This document shows, piece after piece, positions 60,792 through 64,000 of a DNA stretch of 64,000 bases; position 1 is the first letter of the stretch; each line of letters begins with the position of its first letter. The DNA is taken from the NCBI RefSeq assembly GCF_030009775.1, contig NZ_JASCTH010000013.1, positions 120,110-184,109 of the forward strand, in the 5' to 3' direction. A program made the position numbers and the translations under genes. The notes below the pieces were generated by a model. The model did no database searches, was not told the origin of the DNA, and saw only the letters and a list, made by a program, of their open reading frames with translations. This DNA comes from Actinoplanes sandaracinus. GTDB lineage: Bacteria > Actinomycetota > Actinomycetes > Mycobacteriales > Micromonosporaceae.

Positions 60792-61266
60792 AACATCCTA
60801 TTTCGTACGGCTAGTCGAAGCACCGTGGCTCCCACCGCGAGGCGGCTGCCGCTCCCGGCGACCTCGCGCCTTTCGGGCGGAGGCGGGTGGCCACCGGCCC
60901 GCCCGTCCTGCGTCCGGTAGCGCACGCCCTGCCCGGCGTCCGGTCGCGTCGAGCGTGTGGTCGGTCGTGCCGGGCGGTGGCCGGTCGTGCCGGGCGGTGG
61001 CCGGTCGTGCCGGGCGGTGGTCGGTCGTGCCGGGGCGGTGGTCGGTCGTGCCGGGGCGGTGGCTGGTCGCGCCGTGCGGGCGGGGTTGTGGGTGATCCCC
61101 AGGGCCGTGCACTTCGGGGTGGCGGTGACCGGCGGATCTGCCCGAAAGTCGCGTTGGGGCGTGGAGCGTGCCTGCCTCGCGTGGTAGTGCGGGGCGAGAA
61201 AGATGCGGTCGGGGGCGGGGTGGCCGTATCAGAGCATGTGTTTGATCTAGCTCTCTGGTTTCGGGC
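60792..61266. other. 475-bp intergenic region with a 20-bp tandem repeat
   Basis: No supported gene. The centre is a tandem array; flanks are GC-rich with ORF shadows encoding Pro/Thr/His- or Arg/Gly-rich repeats. TCTAGC-containing AT-richer sequence at 61235-61260 precedes the MazG-like remnant and may have been its promoter. Confidence 0.5.
60961..61062. repeat. five tandem 20-21-bp repeats
   Basis: Five head-to-tail units of (T/C)CGGTCGTGCCGGGCGGTGG. The first three are 20 bp (60961-61020), the next two carry one extra G and are 21 bp (61021-61062). A diverged sixth unit follows. Confidence 0.88.
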
Positions 61267-61493
61267 ATGGAGATCGAGAACCTGCGGGCGCGGGCGGTGG
61301 AGATCGCTCGGCTTTACGACCAATATCACCGAGCGGCGGGGCGGGATGTCTGGGATACCAGGGACCTGGCGCTCGGGTTCGTGGGGGACGTCGGGGATCT
61401 GGCGAAGCTGGTGATGCGGTGGACGGGCGGCGGGAGATTCGCCAGGCGCGGGAACGACTCGGCCATGAGCTCGCGGACTGCCTGTGGGGCGTC
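61267..61493 (+). pseudogene. frameshifted, truncated MazG-like nucleotide pyrophosphohydrolase
   Basis: From ATG 61267 the frame encodes LRARAVEIARLYDQYHRAAG and DLALGFVGDVGDLAKLVM, the start of a MazG-like protein. Near 61416 the homology moves to another frame (VDGRREIRQARERLGHELAD, CLWGV), as expected from loss of one base in an ATGGCGGTGGAC-like sequence. After CLWGV (61493) the similarity stops and Gly/Pro-rich sequence runs into the convergent kinase gene. Both the frameshift and the missing C-terminal half make it a probable pseudogene, unless the shift is a sequencing error. Confidence 0.7.
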
Positions 61494-61584
61494 GCCGGGC
61501 CTGGCGCCGGGCTTGGGGCCGATCCGGGGACCGGCGCCGAGTGCCGCCTCGGCCCCGAGGCCGGGCCGGGCTCGGGAGCGGCCG

Positions 61585-63045
61585 TCAGGGGGTGGCGAGG
61601 GAGCGGAGGTCGGTGAGGCGTTCCCGCAGGAGGGTGGCCTGGGTTTTGGTGATGCCGCCCTCGTTGGCGCGCTGGCGCACCTTGCGGAGCAGTTGGTCGA
61701 CCTGTTCGGTGAGGCCGGCGCCGGTTTCGGCGTCGGGGTCGATCAACCGGAGCAGGTTCTGGAAGTCCAGAGCCACGTCGGGCCGGATCTCGCCGGCGTC
61801 CTCACCCCGTTCGACGGTGTCCTGGACGCGGCTCAGGGCGGCCTCCACGGTGAGGGTCGCGGCGGTCGTCCGCGCGGTGGCGGACGGGGGCGGAACCGGT
61901 GGGGGCGCCGACTGGGCCGGCGCGGCCGGCGCGGAGGGCGCGGAGGGCGAAGGTGACGGCGAAGGCGAAGGCGAAGACGACGGCGTGGGTGGTGAAGGCG
62001 ACGTGGCGCCGGCCGGCGGACCGGCGAACTCGGCTCGCCCGTCATCGGCCGAACCGACCGCGTTGATCACCGCGATGAAGGCGACCGCCGTCGCGGCCAG
62101 GGCGATGCCGACGGTGATGCGGCGGATCGGCGGTGGGGCCGCCTCGCGGGCAGGCGCCGGCAGCACCTTGGCATGGCCGGTCGGCGGGGGTTTGGGCAGT
62201 GGGATCGTCAGGCGGGCGGGCGCGGACGGGACGAGCCTGGCCAGCGCCCGGCGGGCCTGCGCGGCGGTGGGCCGGCGGTGCGGGTCGTCGTCGAGGCAGC
62301 GGGTGATCAGTTCGCGGAGGCGGGCGGGCAGCGATCCGGGCAGCGGGGTGGGTCCGTGCGCCTGGGCGGCGGCGAGTTCCTCCCAGGTGTTCACGTCGTA
62401 CGGCGGGTCGCCGGTGACCATCTCGAAGAGCAGCACGCCGAGGCCGTACAGGTCGGTGGCGGGTTCCGCGGGTTTGCCGTCGAGGCGTTCGGGGGCGGCG
62501 TAGGCGGGGGTGCCGAAGCTCACGCCGGTCTCGTCGTCGTCCGGTTCACCGGCGGCGGCGCTGATGCCGAAGTCGAGCAGTTTGACTCCGCCGGGGCAGA
62601 GCATCACGTTGCCGGGTTTGATGTCGCGGTGCACCACTCCGGCCGCGTGTGCGGCGGCCAGCGCCTCGGCGACGGCGGCGCCGATGGACACCGCCTCGCC
62701 CCACGGCATCGGGCCGCCGGCGTCGCACAGCCGGGCTGCCACGGTCTCACCGCTGAGTAGTTCCATCACGACGAACGGGACGACCGAGCCGTCCGGGCGG
62801 ACCGCCTCCCGGTAGTCGTGGACGGCCGCGATGCCGGGGTGGGAGAGGCGGGCGGCGAGTCGCGCCTCCCGCCACGCCATGTGGGCGGCACGGGTGTCAC
62901 CGGCCGGCAGCTTGACCGCGACATGCCGGTCCAGCAGCTCGTCGGTGGCCCTCCAGACCTGGGCCATGCCGCCGGTCTCGAGCAACGTGACGAGGCGGTA
63001 TCGCGAGGCGAGCAGCACACCCGCGGCCGGCCAGACATCGTGCAT
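61585..63045 (-). CDS. serine/threonine protein kinase (PknB-like)
   Basis: About 486 aa. Kinase domain: glycine loop YRLVTLLETGGMAQVW, catalytic Lys in HVAVKLPAG, HRDIKPGNVML (catalytic loop), DFGIS, and SFGTPAYAAPERLDG. One transmembrane helix (about 312-332, ITVGIALAATAVAFIAVINA) follows a Pro-rich juxtamembrane stretch. The outer part is a Pro/Ser linker and a helical C-terminal domain, without PASTA repeats. ATG 63045 is preferred because a TTGACA promoter-like box lies between it and the alternative start 63108. Confidence 0.9.
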   Translation of the reverse strand: MHDVWPAAGVLLASRYRLVTLLETGGMAQVWRATDELLDRHVAVKLPAGDTRAAHMAWREARLAARLSHPGIAAVHDYREAVRPDGSVVPFVVMELLSGETVAARLCDAGGPMPWGEAVSIGAAVAEALAAAHAAGVVHRDIKPGNVMLCPGGVKLLDFGISAAAGEPDDDETGVSFGTPAYAAPERLDGKPAEPATDLYGLGVLLFEMVTGDPPYDVNTWEELAAAQAHGPTPLPGSLPARLRELITRCLDDDPHRRPTAAQARRALARLVPSAPARLTIPLPKPPPTGHAKVLPAPAREAAPPPIRRITVGIALAATAVAFIAVINAVGSADDGRAEFAGPPAGATSPSPPTPSSSPSPSPSPSPSAPSAPAAPAQSAPPPVPPPSATARTTAATLTVEAALSRVQDTVERGEDAGEIRPDVALDFQNLLRLIDPDAETGAGLTEQVDQLLRKVRQRANEGGITKTQATLLRERLTDLRSLATP

Positions 63046-63051
63046 CCCAGG

Positions 63052-63081
63052 ACATTCGCCCAGTACCGCGGCGTATGTCAA
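63052..63081 (-). promoter_or_regulatory. candidate promoter of the protein-kinase gene
   Basis: On the minus strand, a consensus TTGACA (63081-63076) is followed after 18 bp by GAATGT (63057-63052), a weak -10 box, a few bases ahead of ATG 63045. Supports the downstream start. Confidence 0.35.
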
Positions 63082-63221
63082 CTCCGGTGTGAGCGTCACG
63101 CGGCGCATCTCACCGTCCGTGAGAATTCCCGCCGCAACCGAGCCGCAACCGTGCGGGCCACCAGCCTGAACCCGAAGCGCCGAACCATAGTGTTCACCCC
63201 CGAGATGAGGAGTTCGGTTTC

Positions 63222-63917
63222 ATGCGAATCCGCCGCACCGCCGCTGCCATCGTCATGGTCGCCGCCGTCACTGTTCCCACGGCCGTGACCGCCGGGACCG
63301 CCTACGCCGCCGCCGGCTCCTCGTCCGCCGCGGCCGCCGCCAAGAAGCCGGCTCCGGTGAAGCCCCCCGTCAAGAAGCCCGCTCCGGCGAAGCCCCCGGT
63401 CAAGCCCCCGGTCAAGAAGGTCAACTTCCAGGCCAGCGGCACCGTCACCGCCGTGGACGCGGCCGCCGGCACGATCACGGTCGCGGCGAAGAGCGGCACC
63501 AAGGACGTCCGCGGCAAGACCGTGACGATGACCGTCCCGTCCGGTGCGACCATCGTGCTGAACGGCAAGAAGATCAAGGTGGCCGGGCTCGCGGCCGGTC
63601 ACAAGGTTTCGGTGACCGGGACCCGGGTCGACGCCGACTACACCGTCGCCAAGGTCCAGGCGAGCGGGAAGGCGGTCAAGCCGAAGCCCACGCCGTCCAC
63701 TCCGACGACGCCGCCGACCACCGAGCCGACGACGCCGCCGACTTCGGAGCCGACGACCCCGCCGACCACCGAGCCGACGACGCCGCCCACCACCGAGCCG
63801 ACGACGCCGCCGACCTCGGAGCCGACGACCCCGCCGACCACCGAGCCGACGACCCCGCCCGCCGAGGACCCGGCTGAGGAGCCCGCCGAGGAGCCCGCCG
63901 AGGAGTCCGCCGAGTAA
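63222..63917 (+). CDS. secreted Lys/Pro- and Pro/Thr-rich protein
   Basis: 231 aa. Signal peptide about 1-29 (MVAAVTVPTAVTAGTAYA). Then a Lys/Pro linker (KKPAPVKPPVKKPAPAKPPV), a ~75-residue beta-rich domain (VNFQASGTVTAVDAAAGTIT, VNL/VLNGKKIKVAGLAAGHKV) resembling DUF5666/OB-like folds, and a long tail of TTPPT(T/S)EP repeats ending in acidic AEEPAEEPAEE. Probably a wall-spanning surface protein. The DNA repeats of the tail are nearly exact. Confidence 0.75.
   Translation: MRIRRTAAAIVMVAAVTVPTAVTAGTAYAAAGSSSAAAAAKKPAPVKPPVKKPAPAKPPVKPPVKKVNFQASGTVTAVDAAAGTITVAAKSGTKDVRGKTVTMTVPSGATIVLNGKKIKVAGLAAGHKVSVTGTRVDADYTVAKVQASGKAVKPKPTPSTPTTPPTTEPTTPPTSEPTTPPTTEPTTPPTTEPTTPPTSEPTTPPTTEPTTPPAEDPAEEPAEEPAEESAE
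63692..63858. repeat. tandem repeats encoding TTPPTxEP
   Basis: About seven near-exact 24-bp units (ACGACGCCGCCGACCACCGA-type) encode the Thr/Pro tail of the secreted protein. Typical wall-spanning low-complexity coding repeat. Confidence 0.8.
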
Positions 63918-63934
63918 GCCTCCGGGGGGGCGGG

Positions 63935-63981
63935 CCCCCCCCCCCCCCCCCCAAGCGGGGGGGGGGGGGGGGGCGGGGGGG
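63935..63981. other. C18 / G17 homopolymer runs, probable artefact
   Basis: A run of 18 C (63935-63952), AAGC, 17 G (63957-63973), C, then 7 G. Such runs almost never occur in natural genomes of this type and could be a collapsed or mis-called strong terminator hairpin after the secreted-protein gene or a contig-end artefact. Confidence 0.6.
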
Positions 63982-64000
63982 TTTCGAGCTAGAGGGCCCC

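Noticed and set aside
60961..61062. Possible CRISPR-like array
   Set aside because: Units are contiguous with no spacers and no cas genes are nearby; it is a simple tandem repeat. The same applies to the other arrays in the window.

Overview
The window is very GC-rich, with strong G/C preference at third codon positions and many ATGA/GTGA/TGATG stop-start overlaps. Gene types (SigE-family ECF factors, PucR, LuxR two-component pairs, a MACPF-free but lipoprotein-rich secretome, a DesA3-type desaturase with its own reductase) point to a high-GC actinomycete; the mix of AA10, pectate lyase and many LacI regulators fits a soil saprophyte, possibly of the Micromonosporaceae (inference). I see no phage, plasmid, transposase or CRISPR genes.

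Layout. 0-3 kb: TAXI-type TRAP transporter (permease cut by the window edge, plus binding lipoprotein). 3.1-4.5 kb: SigE-family sigma factor and its probable anti-sigma partner. 4.5-4.8 kb: a compact promoter / 10-codon ORF / strong hairpin unit followed by tRNA-Tyr(GTA). 5-8.5 kb: two-component pair, divergent GT87 membrane glycosyltransferase. 8.6-15.7 kb: ferric-reductase-like flavoprotein; a two-component pair divergent from a four-gene lipoprotein / adaptor / ABC ATPase / ABC permease export operon. 15.7-19.4 kb: small membrane proteins, a hemerythrin, a Phd-like orphan. 19.4-24.2 kb: PfkB sugar kinase and a GH4 glycosidase, embedded in a repeat-rich, apparently unstable stretch. 24.3-28.6 kb: desaturase fragment, intact acyl desaturase, its ferredoxin-reductase partner, and a divergent PucR regulator. 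28.7-31.3 kb: YqeB-like protein with a two-component pair. 31.4-33.9 kb: metNIQ methionine importer. 34-36.6 kb: AA10 LPMO, alanine dehydrogenase with divergent Lrp regulator.

36.9-48.8 kb is a catabolic island for uronic acids: LacI regulator, sugar ABC importer and a small membrane protein run leftwards; oxidoreductase, uronate isomerase (uxaC), mannitol-dehydrogenase-family reductase and a second oxidoreductase run rightwards, followed by a secreted PL1 pectate lyase. Two LacI-type operators (one a perfect GCAAACGTTTGC palindrome) sit in the divergent control region, so uptake and catabolism of pectin-derived uronates are probably induced together.

48.9-56.6 kb is the least-understood part: a fascin-like secreted protein, an exported protein with three near-identical two-cysteine modules, a coiled-coil membrane protein, a tandem ribbon-helix-helix protein translationally coupled to a large polytopic protein with a duplicated C-terminal module, and a His-rich methyltransferase divergent from an XRE-cupin regulator whose start codon lies in the centre of a perfect operator-like palindrome. 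56.7-63.9 kb: LacI, GAPDH and GlxA-type regulator in one leftward run, another LacI, a frameshifted MazG-like remnant, a Ser/Thr protein kinase and a secreted Pro/Thr-rich protein. The last ~65 bases are long C and G homopolymers and look like a sequence or assembly artefact.
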